NCBI GenBank assembly: GCA_947626265.1
Contig: CANQRM010000009.1
Span: 41,602-105,601, forward strand
Length of the DNA: 64,000 nt
Direction: 5' to 3'
From: an uncultured Oscillospiraceae bacterium
GTDB lineage: Bacteria > Bacillota > Clostridia > Oscillospirales > Oscillospiraceae
Below the pieces are notes generated by a model. It made no database searches. It was not told the origin of the DNA and worked only from the letters and a program-made list of their open reading frames with translations. This document shows positions 1 to 9,203 of the stretch, piece after piece (positions within the stretch are counted from its first letter, which is position 1; each line of letters starts with the position of its first letter). The position numbers were made by a program, and so were the translations under genes.

Positions 1-928
1 TGCCGGAGGCCCGGGCATAGCCCAGGGCGGCATCCAGCCCGGAGTCGGGCACGCCGATGACCACGTCCGCTTCCACGCCGTGGCGGGCGGCCAGCCGCTC
101 TCCCGCCCGGATGCGGGCCTCGTGGACGCTTACGCCGTCGATGACGGAGTCGGGCCGGGCGAAGTAGATGTGCTCGAAGATGCACAGCTTCCGCGGCGCC
201 TTGCCGCAGTGGTCCCGGATGCTCTGGACGCCGTCCTTGGAGAACATGACGATCTCCCCCGGCTCCACGTCCCGGATGAACCGGGCGTTCACCGCCTCCA
301 GGGCGCAGCTCTCCGACGCCACCACGTAGGCGCCGTCCTCCCTCTGGCCGTAGCACAGGGGCCGGAAGCCGTTCTCGTCCCGGACCGCCAAGAGCTTGGA
401 GGGGCTCATCACCACCATGGAATAGGCGCCTTTTATAAGGAACATGGCCTGGTTCACCGCCTGCTCAATGGAGGGAGCGGTGAGCCGCTCCTTGGTGATG
501 ACGTAGGAGATGACCTCCGTGTCGCTGGTGGAGTGGAAGATGGAACCCTGCAGCTCCAGCGCTTTGCGCAGCTCGGCGGAGTTGACGAGATTGCCGTTGT
601 GGGCCAGGGCCATGCGGCCCTTGATGTGGTTGACCACCATGGGCTGGCAGTTCTCCCGGCCGCTGCAGCCGGTGGTGCCGTAGCGCACGTGGCCCACGGC
701 CATATTGCCCTCCGGCAGGTGGCTCAGCACCCGGTTGGTGAACACGTCGCTCACCAGGCCCAGGTCCTTATAAAAGCTGAACAGGCCGTCGTCGTTGATG
801 ACGATGCCACAGCTCTCCTGCCCCCGGTGCTGCAAAGCGTACAGCCCATAATAGGCGGTGGATACCAGCGGCATCTGCTTCGGCGCGAAGATGCCGAATA
901 CGCCGCATTCCTCGTGAAGATTACTCAT
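1..928 (-). CDS. purF: Amidophosphoribosyltransferase (5'-complete, runs off left edge)
   Basis: Catalyses the first step of de novo purine synthesis, PRPP plus glutamine to phosphoribosylamine, in the cytoplasm. About 309 codons are present and the gene leaves the window at the left edge, so no stop is seen. The start MSNLHEECGVFGIF gives a 7-residue propeptide before Cys8, the expected N-terminal nucleophile of the class II glutamine amidotransferase domain. Other family marks are AVGHVRYGTTG, LAHNGNLVN and HSTSDTEV; the phosphoribosyltransferase domain begins near the edge (VIGVPDSG). The start codon lies three bases after the purC stop, so the gene is cotranscribed with purE and purC. Identity is certain from motifs; only the C-terminus is unseen. 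Confidence 0.97.
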   Translation of the reverse strand, partial: MSNLHEECGVFGIFAPKQMPLVSTAYYGLYALQHRGQESCGIVINDDGLFSFYKDLGLVSDVFTNRVLSHLPEGNMAVGHVRYGTTGCSGRENCQPMVVNHIKGRMALAHNGNLVNSAELRKALELQGSIFHSTSDTEVISYVITKERLTAPSIEQAVNQAMFLIKGAYSMVVMSPSKLLAVRDENGFRPLCYGQREDGAYVVASESCALEAVNARFIRDVEPGEIVMFSKDGVQSIRDHCGKAPRKLCIFEHIYFARPDSVIDGVSVHEARIRAGERLAARHGVEADVVIGVPDSGLDAALGYARASG

Positions 929-931
929 ATC

Positions 932-1639
932 TCAGCCCAGGATGCGCTTCATCATCTCGGCGTAGGCGTCCTCCACCCCGCCCAAGTCCCGGCGGAAGCG
1001 GTCCTTGTCCAGCTTCTCATGGGTGGTGCTGTCCCAGAACCGGCAGGTGTCGGGGCTGATCTCGTCGGCCAGGACGATAGAGCCGTCCGAGGTCTTGCCG
1101 AACTCCAGCTTGAAGTCCACCAGGTCCACGTTCACGGCCTTGAAAAAGGCCTTCAGCACGTCGTTCACCTTGAAGGCCATGGCCTTGATGGTGTCCAGAT
1201 CCTCCGGGGTGCACAGGCCCAGGGCCAGGGCGTGGTAGTCGTTGATGAGGGGGTCGCCCAGGGCGTCGTTCTTATAGGAGGTCTCAAAGGTGGGGGCGGC
1301 AAAGACGATGCCCTCCTCCACGCCGTAGCGCTTGGCGAAGGAGCCGGCGGAGATGTTGCGGATGATGACCTCCAGAGGCACGATGGAGACCTTCTTCACC
1401 ACTGTCTCCCGGTCGTTCAGTTCCTTCACGAAGTGGGTGGGCACGCCCTCCTTCTCCAGGACCTGCATCAGGTAGTTTGTGACCCGGTTGTTGATGGCGC
1501 CCTTGCCGGCGATCTGGCCCTTTTTCAGGCCGTTGAAAGCGGTGGCATCGTCCTTGTAGGACACGATCAGAAGCTCGGGGTCCTCGGTGGCGTAGACCTT
1601 TTTGGCCTTTCCTTCGTAGAGCTGCTCTTTCTTTTCCAT
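932..1639 (-). CDS. purC: Phosphoribosylaminoimidazole-succinocarboxamide synthase
   Basis: SAICAR synthetase: condenses CAIR with aspartate using ATP in purine synthesis. The protein is 235 residues, usual for the bacterial single-domain enzyme. Family marks include the N-terminal [24 protein letters not shown] with RNISAGS, and the C-terminal LVDFKLEFG and [14 protein letters not shown] stretches. I start at the ATG at 1639 ([10 protein letters not shown]) because GGAGGT lies 7 bases upstream; an in-frame ATG at 1654 would overlap that ribosome site. It sits between purE (27-base gap) and purF (3-base gap) in one leftward operon. Confidence 0.97.
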   Translation of the reverse strand: MEKKEQLYEGKAKKVYATEDPELLIVSYKDDATAFNGLKKGQIAGKGAINNRVTNYLMQVLEKEGVPTHFVKELNDRETVVKKVSIVPLEVIIRNISAGSFAKRYGVEEGIVFAAPTFETSYKNDALGDPLINDYHALALGLCTPEDLDTIKAMAFKVNDVLKAFFKAVNVDLVDFKLEFGKTSDGSIVLADEISPDTCRFWDSTTHEKLDKDRFRRDLGGVEDAYAEMMKRILG

Positions 1640-1666
1640 GATATCGACCTCCATAAAAATGGTTGT

Positions 1667-2164
1667 TTACGTATGATTGAACCGTGCCTCCACGGCAGCG
1701 TTCTTTTCCAGCACCTTCGCCCGGCCCTCGGCCCGGGCTATTTCCAGCTTGTCCGCGAGAGATTGATCCTCCAGCGCCAGTATCTGGACGGAAAGCAGCG
1801 CGGCGTTGACGGCCCCGTCTATCGCTACGGTGGCTACCGGGATGCCGGAGGGCATCTGCACCGTGGACAGAAGGGCGTCAACGCCGTCTAGGTTTTTGCT
1901 TTTCAGGGGAATGCCGATCACCGGCAGAGTGGTGTTGGCCGCAATGGCCCCGGCCAGGTGGGCCGCCATACCCGCGGCCGCGATGATCACCCCGAAGCCG
2001 CGGCTTCGGGCATTCAGGGCGAAGTCCCTCGCCTCCTCCGGCGTGCGGTGGGCGGAGAAGATGTGCACCTCGTGGGGCACGCCATATTCCGCCAGCTTGT
2101 CCGCCGCCTTTTCCGCCACGGGCAGGTCGCTGTCGCTGCCCATGATGATGGCCACTTTCTTCAT
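1667..2164 (-). CDS. purE: N5-carboxyaminoimidazole ribonucleotide mutase
   Basis: Class I PurE moves the carboxyl group of N5-CAIR to give CAIR, the substrate of PurC. At 165 residues it has the normal length. Visible motifs are MGSDSDLPV at the N-terminus, [23 protein letters not shown] and the [12 protein letters not shown] segment. The start has AAAGGAG about 8 bases upstream. It is the first gene of the leftward pur operon, with a promoter at 2313-2342 and a structured leader between. A PurK partner is not in the window. I see nothing unusual in the coding sequence. Confidence 0.97.
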   Translation of the reverse strand: MKKVAIIMGSDSDLPVAEKAADKLAEYGVPHEVHIFSAHRTPEEARDFALNARSRGFGVIIAAAGMAAHLAGAIAANTTLPVIGIPLKSKNLDGVDALLSTVQMPSGIPVATVAIDGAVNAALLSVQILALEDQSLADKLEIARAEGRAKVLEKNAAVEARFNHT

Positions 2165-2191
2165 TTAAAACGCTCCTTTAAAGCAGTCAGA

Positions 2192-2290
2192 GCAGTCCTA
2201 TTTTGCTGCAAATAGAACTGCCCAGACGGTCGGCAAAAACAATGAAATTGGCTTCCTTGCGTTCGCCGCTCACCGTCAGTTGCCAATTCA
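2192..2290 (-). promoter_or_regulatory. Structured 5' leader of the purE operon (two hairpins, possible 34-codon ORF)
   Basis: Between the purE promoter and purE lie two inverted repeats. The one nearer purE is strong: 12-bp arms at 2192-2203 and 2210-2221 with one G-T wobble and a 6-base loop. The upstream one pairs 2243-2252 with 2282-2290, with one bulged base. Neither is followed by a U-run, so they are not simple terminators. A 34-codon frame (2187-2291, minus strand, starting MNWQLTV) spans both, but its ATG lies only about 15 bases from the predicted transcript start and has no ribosome site. I see no purine-riboswitch core. A regulatory role is inference. Confidence 0.45.
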
Positions 2291-2312
2291 TGTGTGTTTC
2301 ATTGTTATATTG

Positions 2313-2342
2313 ATTATAACAAAGGGTCGGAAGGAAAGTCAA
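2313..2342 (-). promoter_or_regulatory. Sigma-A type promoter of purE-purC-purF
   Basis: On the minus strand, TTGACT (2337-2342) is followed after 18 bases by a perfect TATAAT (2313-2318). This predicts a leader of roughly 140 bases before the purE start at 2164. No other promoter of this quality is seen upstream of the operon. Confidence 0.8.
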
Positions 2343-2433
2343 TTCTTCCCCGCATGTGGAAAAAGACATTTTTCCGCCGAAGAGATGGTAAAATTTAGCT
2401 ATTCTGCCCAGTTTGCCCCTCCACAAGAAAATG

Positions 2434-2457
2434 GGCCCCCGGCTGATGCCGGGGGCC
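2434..2457 (-). terminator. Intrinsic terminator after the surface-protein unit
   Basis: A perfect 10-bp GC-rich stem (2434-2443 with 2448-2457) closed by a 4-base loop, 15 bases past the stop of the gene at 2473. Read leftward it is followed by CATTTTCTTG, a modest U-rich tract. It separates the surface-protein unit from the pur promoter. Confidence 0.75.
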
Positions 2458-2472
2458 AGATGATGTATTTCC

Positions 2473-3381
2473 TTACTGACGGCGCTTTCCGCGGGCCATG
2501 ATGACCGCCAGCAGGCCGCCGCACAGAATGAGGGTCAGCGCCCAGGGCACGAACACGGTCTCGTCCCCCGTGGCGGGGGCCTGTGTGCCGGCCGCCGCCG
2601 GCTGCTGGGTGGCCGCGGGAACGGCGGTATCCGCGGCCCTGGTCATGGGCTCGGAGGTAACAGCGGGCGTCTCCGTGGGCGCTGCGGTCGCCGTGGGCTC
2701 GGTGGTGGGCTCCGGTGTGGCTGTCGGGATAGGGGTGGGCTCCGCCGTGGCGGTGGGCTCCGGCGCTCCGGAGCCGGTGCCGTCGTCATAGCCGTCGCCG
2801 ATAATGCCCCCGGCGTTGTTGTCGGTAAATCCGCTGTCGGGCTGCCTTTCGGCAGGAGGCTGGTTCTCAGGCGGCGTCTCCGGCGGGACCTCCATCGGGT
2901 CGTCGGACTGGACCTCGGCGTCCCCCTCCTCTTCCTCGTCCACCACGTTGCGGATGATGGCCCGGGAGCCATAGACGTATATTAAAGAGTTCTCCGCCAG
3001 CGTCACCGTGCCGTCCGCTGGCGCGACCGTGCCAAGCGCGAGCGTGGTGAAGCCATCGGCCATCAGGGGAGACGCCCCGGCGATGTAGATCGTCACGCCA
3101 TCCGCTGTGCGGCTCACATGGGTCATCCGGCCGCCAGCCAGCGTCTCGTCAAAGACGAAGTCCGCGGCGCCTGTGAGCGTCAGCTGCAGGGAGCATATCC
3201 CCTCTCCGGCCATGCTGTCGGAGTGGAGCGTGACCACACCGCCGTCCACCGTTATATAGTCGACGCCGGGCGCGGACGAGGCGTTTGCCTCGCCCTCCGC
3301 CGCCAGCGTGTCGGTCACCGGCATCAGCATTACCGCTGCCAGGACCAAAACTGTCATGAACATATGAAGGATACGTTTCAT
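2473..3381 (-). CDS. Secreted surface protein with sorting-like tail and possible cohesin-like domain
   Basis: 302 residues. A signal peptide (MKRILHMFMT..., cleavage near LAAEG) is followed by a beta-rich region, about residues 35-145, with a short-strand pattern recalling cohesins. An acidic stretch and a Pro/Thr/Glu linker (about 160-265) come next. The C-terminus holds APATGDE, a hydrophobic span and RGKRRQ, the layout of a sortase sorting signal but with PATG in place of a canonical LPxTG. It lies 26 bases after the dockerin-bearing M60 peptidase gene and is surely cotranscribed. A cell-wall receptor for that enzyme is attractive, but the cohesin assignment rests on pattern only and needs a profile or structure search. 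Confidence 0.6.
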   Translation of the reverse strand: MKRILHMFMTVLVLAAVMLMPVTDTLAAEGEANASSAPGVDYITVDGGVVTLHSDSMAGEGICSLQLTLTGAADFVFDETLAGGRMTHVSRTADGVTIYIAGASPLMADGFTTLALGTVAPADGTVTLAENSLIYVYGSRAIIRNVVDEEEEGDAEVQSDDPMEVPPETPPENQPPAERQPDSGFTDNNAGGIIGDGYDDGTGSGAPEPTATAEPTPIPTATPEPTTEPTATAAPTETPAVTSEPMTRAADTAVPAATQQPAAAGTQAPATGDETVFVPWALTLILCGGLLAVIMARGKRRQ

Positions 3382-3407
3382 TTTTCTTTCCTCCTTCCTC
3401 TCCCGCC

Positions 3408-6400
3408 TCAGTCAGCGCCGCCAAGGGTGATGCTGCCCAAGTCTTTTGGCACGTCCACGAACAGCGAGTCGCTCACCAGCCGTTCGCCCTCGTTGGTCAT
3501 GGCGTCATTGACCCGGTAAAGCTCCACCCGGACCCGACCGGGCACCTTAAAGCCCTTTCCGATGTCCATCTCTTCCGGCTCGATCCACCAGACCCAGACG
3601 CCGTCTGTCACGTCCTGTATCTTTCCGCTGTCGGGCACCTTGGAGAGAATGACCTGGTGAGATACACGTTCACCTGTCTGCGGGTCGACGCCGGTCACCA
3701 CCTCGCCGTTCTCATCATAGAGCATGACAACGTTATAGGCCGCGTTGCCCTTATAGCTGCCGGTGAACACCAGCGAATCCCTGGGGATGGACAGGTCCTG
3801 CTTTTCATCGTATGTGTATGCAGCCTCCAGATAGCCGACAGAGAGCTGGCCGCCGGCCGTATGCACGTCCACATTGTCGCCGGTGGGTCCCAACACGTCC
3901 AGCTCCGCCACGGAGACAGTCGTGTTCTCACTCATCAGCACCAGGCGGATGGCGTCCGCCGCGTAGGTGCTCACATAGCTTTGGTCGCCGTTGGAGAAGT
4001 AGATGATACCATCCCCGTTCAGCGTGCCGGCCGCCGCGTCTATCCACTGGCCGGCCTGACGGACGGCGATCTCGCAGTGGTCGAGGGCCGCGTTCGTATA
4101 CCGCAGGGCCGTGACCACATGGGTATCGTGGAAGTCTATCTCAATGGCGCCGGCGCCGGCCATGCCGGCCGTGTATATGGTCTCCGCCTTGTTGTCGATG
4201 GCATACAGGGCGGCATTTTCTTCCACGACCTCCGGGTCATCGGCGCTGACGCCGCCGCTGGTGATGGGGGCGGCCTCCAGGCCCGCGGTGCGGACGGTCC
4301 AGCTGTCCTTGCCCAGGTCGCCGCCGTGCTCCACCTTCACCATGGCGCCCTCCGCCACAGCGGAGCGGTTCAGGTATTTGTCCACCAGCGTGACCTCATA
4401 GGACACAGTCCGGTTGTTCATAGCGGAGACCACGTCCGTAAAGCTGTTCGTGGTGGTGAAGCCCACGGTCCGGCGCTCGGTCACGCCCCGTTCGATGGTC
4501 CGGCGGACGATCTCATAACCCAGGATATCGCTCTCGGGAATAGCGCCGCTGGGCGTGACGGTGACCGTCACGCGGTTTCGCTGGATCTGGTCGGCCTGGA
4601 CGTCCACCGAGGCGATGGCCGCCGTGGTGCCGTCCGCCGCGAGCGCGCTGCCCGCGCCGTTCAGGGCGTAGAGACGGGCGTCGTCGTTGGCGTAATAGAT
4701 AGCTCTTGTCTCCGCCGGGAGCTGGCTGGCGTAGGCGATCGTCGCCTCGTCAGGTATCTTGCCCCAGCGCACGAAGAAGTCCAGAATGTTCTTCTCCGCC
4801 GCCGCGCAGGCCAGGCGCATCAGGGTCTGGTCGATGTCCGCCCCCTCCAGAGACAAGTTCCCGCCGGGCGCCTTGGAGGGCGTGCGGGCGTAGGTATCCA
4901 CCCGGGCCCAGAACAGGTTCGCCAGCTGCTCATTGTAGTCAGAATAGGTCCTGAAGTTATAGCCCTTATCATAGGCCAGGTGCAGCTGCCAGTACATGGC
5001 CAGCTGTGTGAACACGTTGGAGGCGCTGCCCTTCGCGCCGCTGGTGACCTTTGCGTAGACGTTGTTGTAGTCAAAGCGGACGCTGTCGTTGCTCTCTTTT
5101 GCCTGGGCCAGAACAGCGAAGTAGTTGTTGGTGATCTCGGCGATGGCGTAGGAGCCCTGGTTGATATCGTGGCCGATCTCATGGGCGACGCCCCAGCCGA
5201 AGTAGTTCCCGGACACATATTTGCCGTTTGCGTCGGCGGTGATGCCCACGCAATTGGCCATGCCCGCCGTCTCGGGCCACTCGATGCCGATGTGATCGCC
5301 GGAGGCGTACATGAACGCGCCGGAGAACATCCGCTGATAGCGGATATTCAGGTGCCGGAAGGGTATGCGGTCCACCGCGTCCCTGGCGGAGGCGTTCAGT
5401 CCCTTGTGCTGGTAGAACAGGTACATCATGCTCTCCATGGCGTTCAGGGAGTTCAGCAGCGTCCCGGCATTGCCGCCGCAGCCATTTATGACCTGCTTTG
5501 CGGGCAGGGACAGCATCATAGTGTCCAGCATGATGTCCGTGGCGCCCAGGATGCAGTTTCTCTCGCTGTATTCATAGTTGACCTCGGCGTTGGGCTCCTC
5601 CGCGGCCTGGTGGACCTGGGCGTGCAGGGACTCCATGCTGCCCACGTAGGCGTTCAGTTCGCCCACATAGGCGCTCACCCGCGCAGAGCGCTCGCCGGGG
5701 TCTGTTACCCCGTACAGGTCCAACACCGGCACCTGCACGCCGCCGCTGACCCGCACGGCATACTGCTCCCGGGAACCAGCCCCGCCCATATACTGCACGT
5801 ATAGGGCTCCGCCGGACTCCATACCGGTATTGGTCCACACCTTGGGCACAATGATCTCATTGGCACCAATTTTAAGGTTGGAAGTGAGGATCTGGGACAG
5901 GGCGCTGGCCTCGGCGTGATACTGGGTGGCCACCAGCTTCAGCTGGGTGGCGTCGCCGGTCTTCTTGAGGCTGCTGGAGACATAGACCGTGATCTTCTCC
6001 CCCGCCGCCGCGGTGACGCCCAAGGGCTGCCAGGCGTTCAGACCGCCGAAGCCGTGCTCGTCGCCGCTGGCGGTGATGCCGGTATGGACATAGGTGACCT
6101 TCCGCAGGAACTGGTCGTTGAATATCTTCCAGGCAGTCTCCCACTCCTTCAGGAGCAGGTCCTTATCGGGGTTCACGTTGCCGAACTTGTCGACAGAATT
6201 TTCGATGGCGGTCTTCAGGCTTTCCAGCTGCTCCTTCGTCACCGTGCTCTTCAGCGTGGTGTGCAGGTCGTCGTCATACATCCCGTAAAGCTGCCGTTTC
6301 AGGTCGTCGTAGTGATAGAAGTACACGTCCGCGACGTTGACACGGTTATTGCCGGCCCAGTAGCGGGCCACGCCGATCTGCACCTTCGTGGCGGTGATGG

Positions 6401-8831
6401 GAGAAGGCATGCGCAGGAAGAAATAGGTCCGGCCCTGGCTGTCCGTGCGGCGCTGGCTCGTCATGAAGGATTCGTCGTACAGGTGCTCGGCGCCGCTTTC
6501 ATCCCACCAGCGGACCCGGCAATAGGTGTAATCCATGCTGGCGTCGGTGCTCACCATGCCGATGGTGTCCATCTCATAGGGCTGGTCAAAGGTGTAGATA
6601 AGGCCCACGTTGGCGGGCAGGTTATAATAGCCGCCGTCGTTCCAGGTGCCCCGTTCATAGTAGGACCGGGGATCGCCGTCCACGGTGCCCCAGGCGGAGC
6701 CCGGAGCTGTGTCCAGGGGGCTGTCGAACATGTTGTCCCCGCCGCAGCCCAGGACCGCGGAGGTGATGTGGTTCGTGCCGGGCATGCCGCTCTCGTCGGC
6801 GTTGATGAGGTTAAAGCGGGGCATCTCCGCCGGGTCCAGAGTTATGGTCTTCGCGCTGGCGTGCAGGGACTCGCCGCTCTCGCCAAATTCGTTGACGCCG
6901 GTCACATAGACCTCATACTCCGTCTGGGCCGCACCGGCGAGGCCGGTGAACTCATATTTCGTCCCGGTGAGGCCCTCAAGCTTATGGTACTCCGTCTCCT
7001 CGGGGGTCTTATAGTAGAGGTTATAGGACTGGGTGTCCTTCATGTTCTTCCAGGTGACGGTGATCATCTGGTAGCCGCCCACGGCCTTCACGTTGTCCGG
7101 CTTGTCCGGCCTGCCGGTGGGCTTGGGGGTCACGGTGACGGCGGCGCTCATATCGCTCTTCCATTTGCCGTTGACGGACCGGACCGTGACCGTATAGGTC
7201 TTATAATTCTCTACCTCTTTGGCGCCGAGGTTGGTGCCTGTGCCGCCGAAGTTGGTGACAGTGAGGCTGGTGCCGGTGACCGTATAGGTGTCGGAGACAT
7301 CCCCGTTGGAGACGAACACCTCATAGCCGGTGATGTTCTCGCAGGGATTCCATTTCACGGTGAACTGCCGGCTGCCGGCCGCGGCGGTGACTCCCTGGGG
7401 TATGCTGGTCTGGGGCGCCGGGATGCGGCTTTCCATGCCGTTTACAAACTCCACCTGGCTGATGGAGGCCAGGCTCCCTCCGCCATTGGTACCGGTGATG
7501 CGGATGGTGACCTTCTTCACGGCCACCTTTCCGTTCAGGTCCACAGTGATGTTTCCGCCGGCATCCATGCTCGCCTGGCCAGCCGCGATGGGCGCAGGCA
7601 TATCCATGCTGATGGCCGCGGCCGCCGCCACAGGCTCTGCGCTGCCGATGGCGTAGGAGGTAAGGGTCCCGTCCGCCAGTTCAACGTCGATATAGCCAGA
7701 GGCGATATTGGTCTTCTCCAGAGTGATCACATCCGCGGTGGCCGTACCGTCCTGCTGGGCCAGATCAAGGGTAAGCGAAACAGGGGCCTCCCGGGATATG
7801 GGCTTATCCTCACTGTTGCCAATGGTGAATACGCTGCCGTTATCCAGGAACAGATCTTCCTTCGTTCCGGCGAAGACGTCTGCCGTCGCCTCCATGGCAA
7901 AGGCGGCCGCGGGGACGAAATGGGCGGGCGTAGACACCTTCATGGCGGGGTCCATCGCCGCGATGCGCTCGTTTTTCGCCAAAAACTCCGCGTCGGCCAG
8001 GTCTGTAGAGCCGTCGCCGTTCAGGTCGGTGTAACCGTTCCCTGCCTCGCCGGCTACGGCCTTCATCATCACATCCTTGTCGTTCTGGTCCACGTCGCCG
8101 TCGCCGTCCACATCGCCCAGCTGGATAAGGCCCGGATGCCTGTCGGGGCTATAGCCGGTCACCACACCCACCATAAGCTCCAGCAGCACGCCGTCTCCGG
8201 CGGCCAGTTCAACGCTCTGGGTATAGGTGGCGCAGCCCTGGCCGACGGCGGTCAGGGTATAGGTCCCGGCCGGCACGCCGGTGACGCTGCCAACCTCGCC
8301 GTCAGCCGTGACGGGCACGAGACCGAAGAAGGTGTCGCTCTCATTCTTAAGCGACACGGCAAAGGCGGGCGTCCATTCCCCCGTATCCACCGCCATGGTG
8401 ATCTTCACATCCACCTGGCCCAGACCGGGCTGTGCCGCAGAGACCACCATAGGTATATCCTCCTCCGCCTCCGGGCTGGGGGAAGGCTCTGAGCTGGGAG
8501 AAGGCTCCGCCGTCTCCTCGGGCGTCACCGTATCCGACGCGCTGTCCTCCACAGCAGGCACATCCGTGGCCTCAGGCTCCGGCGTGACCGTCTCCTCCGG
8601 CGCAGGCTCCGGCACTGCCGTGGGCTCCGCCGTGGGGACAGGCGTTTCCACGACCGGGGGCTCCTCTGTCCCCGGCACCTCCCAGGTCATATCGTCAGAC
8701 GGCATGTCCTGGGGCATGTCCGGTTCCCAGACGCTCCCGTCGTCCGGCAGCATTCCATCCGCCGCCAGCGCCGGGACCGCCATGCCAAACGCCAAAACCA
8801 GCGTCAGGACCGCCGCGATCGTTCTCTTCAT
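3408..8831 (-). CDS. Giant secreted M60-type zinc metallopeptidase with dockerin, FN3 and F5/8 modules
   Basis: 1807 residues. I start at the ATG at 8831 (MKRTIAAVLTLVLAFG), which gives a clean signal peptide and follows GGAGAGG; an upstream in-frame ATG at 8882 would bury it. Order: signal peptide; Pro/Glu/Thr linker to about 130; beta domain; dockerin-like pair near 235-300 (GDVDGDGDVDQND and LNGDGSTDLADAE); two fibronectin III domains about 475-665; an F5/8-type domain about 670-840; then an M60 (enhancin/mucinase-type) peptidase with HEIGH at 1217-1221 and the distal Glu at 1232, matching the family HExxH-x(8-28)-E signature. A second F5/8-like domain lies near the C-terminus. M60 enzymes of gut microbes often cut mucin-type O-glycoproteins. 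Host glycoprotein as substrate is inference. Confidence 0.9.
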   Translation of the reverse strand: MKRTIAAVLTLVLAFGMAVPALAADGMLPDDGSVWEPDMPQDMPSDDMTWEVPGTEEPPVVETPVPTAEPTAVPEPAPEETVTPEPEATDVPAVEDSASDTVTPEETAEPSPSSEPSPSPEAEEDIPMVVSAAQPGLGQVDVKITMAVDTGEWTPAFAVSLKNESDTFFGLVPVTADGEVGSVTGVPAGTYTLTAVGQGCATYTQSVELAAGDGVLLELMVGVVTGYSPDRHPGLIQLGDVDGDGDVDQNDKDVMMKAVAGEAGNGYTDLNGDGSTDLADAEFLAKNERIAAMDPAMKVSTPAHFVPAAAFAMEATADVFAGTKEDLFLDNGSVFTIGNSEDKPISREAPVSLTLDLAQQDGTATADVITLEKTNIASGYIDVELADGTLTSYAIGSAEPVAAAAAISMDMPAPIAAGQASMDAGGNITVDLNGKVAVKKVTIRITGTNGGGSLASISQVEFVNGMESRIPAPQTSIPQGVTAAAGSRQFTVKWNPCENITGYEVFVSNGDVSDTYTVTGTSLTVTNFGGTGTNLGAKEVENYKTYTVTVRSVNGKWKSDMSAAVTVTPKPTGRPDKPDNVKAVGGYQMITVTWKNMKDTQSYNLYYKTPEETEYHKLEGLTGTKYEFTGLAGAAQTEYEVYVTGVNEFGESGESLHASAKTITLDPAEMPRFNLINADESGMPGTNHITSAVLGCGGDNMFDSPLDTAPGSAWGTVDGDPRSYYERGTWNDGGYYNLPANVGLIYTFDQPYEMDTIGMVSTDASMDYTYCRVRWWDESGAEHLYDESFMTSQRRTDSQGRTYFFLRMPSPITATKVQIGVARYWAGNNRVNVADVYFYHYDDLKRQLYGMYDDDLHTTLKSTVTKEQLESLKTAIENSVDKFGNVNPDKDLLLKEWETAWKIFNDQFLRKVTYVHTGITASGDEHGFGGLNAWQPLGVTAAAGEKITVYVSSSLKKTGDATQLKLVATQYHAEASALSQILTSNLKIGANEIIVPKVWTNTGMESGGALYVQYMGGAGSREQYAVRVSGGVQVPVLDLYGVTDPGERSARVSAYVGELNAYVGSMESLHAQVHQAAEEPNAEVNYEYSERNCILGATDIMLDTMMLSLPAKQVINGCGGNAGTLLNSLNAMESMMYLFYQHKGLNASARDAVDRIPFRHLNIRYQRMFSGAFMYASGDHIGIEWPETAGMANCVGITADANGKYVSGNYFGWGVAHEIGHDINQGSYAIAEITNNYFAVLAQAKESNDSVRFDYNNVYAKVTSGAKGSASNVFTQLAMYWQLHLAYDKGYNFRTYSDYNEQLANLFWARVDTYARTPSKAPGGNLSLEGADIDQTLMRLACAAAEKNILDFFVRWGKIPDEATIAYASQLPAETRAIYYANDDARLYALNGAGSALAADGTTAAIASVDVQADQIQRNRVTVTVTPSGAIPESDILGYEIVRRTIERGVTERRTVGFTTTNSFTDVVSAMNNRTVSYEVTLVDKYLNRSAVAEGAMVKVEHGGDLGKDSWTVRTAGLEAAPITSGGVSADDPEVVEENAALYAIDNKAETIYTAGMAGAGAIEIDFHDTHVVTALRYTNAALDHCEIAVRQAGQWIDAAAGTLNGDGIIYFSNGDQSYVSTYAADAIRLVLMSENTTVSVAELDVLGPTGDNVDVHTAGGQLSVGYLEAAYTYDEKQDLSIPRDSLVFTGSYKGNAAYNVVMLYDENGEVVTGVDPQTGERVSHQVILSKVPDSGKIQDVTDGVWVWWIEPEEMDIGKGFKVPGRVRVELYRVNDAMTNEGERLVSDSLFVDVPKDLGSITLGGAD

Positions 8832-8882
8832 TGCCAGCACCTCTCCTCTGTGACCCTGCCCCGCAGAGTCGGAATATGTCAT

Positions 8883-8911
8883 ATTCTATCAGGTTTACCA
8901 TAACAGTGCAA
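8883..8911 (-). promoter_or_regulatory. Probable promoter of the M60 peptidase unit
   Basis: On the minus strand TTGCAC (8906-8911) precedes TAGAAT (8883-8888) by 17 bases, giving a short leader before the start at 8831. The -35 box is weak. The surrounding 8883-9120 is the most AT-rich stretch of the left half and separates the two divergent units. Confidence 0.45.
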
Positions 8912-9060
8912 GCATTTTATTATGTTATTCCTTATGAATTTACAGTGTCGTTTCAATTTTATAAAATTCCATAAATTGCCATTTTTGGCTGGTGTGATTA
9001 GTTATTCATAACCTTTTGTGCATTCTGTAAAAATTTTTTCCAAAAAATTAGCTGTTTTTA

Positions 9061-9089
9061 TTGAAAAAATTAGTGGAATGGATTATACG
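9061..9089 (+). promoter_or_regulatory. Probable promoter of the type IV pilus operon
   Basis: TTGAAA (9061-9066), 17 bases, TATACG (9084-9089). It is the best match on the plus strand in the AT-rich divergent region and predicts a leader of roughly 110 bases before the giant prepilin gene at 9204. No obvious operator or terminator is seen in that leader. Confidence 0.5.
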
Positions 9090-9203
9090 GTCATTTGATT
9101 ACATATATTTAATTTTTGTTTTGCACTTCATTTTATCCCACATCAGTAAATGGCGTGCCGGTAAACGGGCCGGACAAACTGTTACGGAGAGGAGGAGCAG
9201 ACC

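Noticed and set aside
80..1891. A 603-codon open frame on the plus strand opposite purF and purC
   Set aside because: It is a GC-bias shadow: the minus strand holds purF, purC and purE with clear motifs, and the translation is low-complexity with no family match.
2165..2342. Purine riboswitch before purE
   Set aside because: The conserved core bases and three-way junction are not seen; only two separate hairpins are present.
3657..8492. Long plus-strand frames opposite the M60 peptidase
   Set aside because: Same cause; His/Val/Gly-rich translations, no ribosome sites, and the minus strand has a signal peptide and domains.
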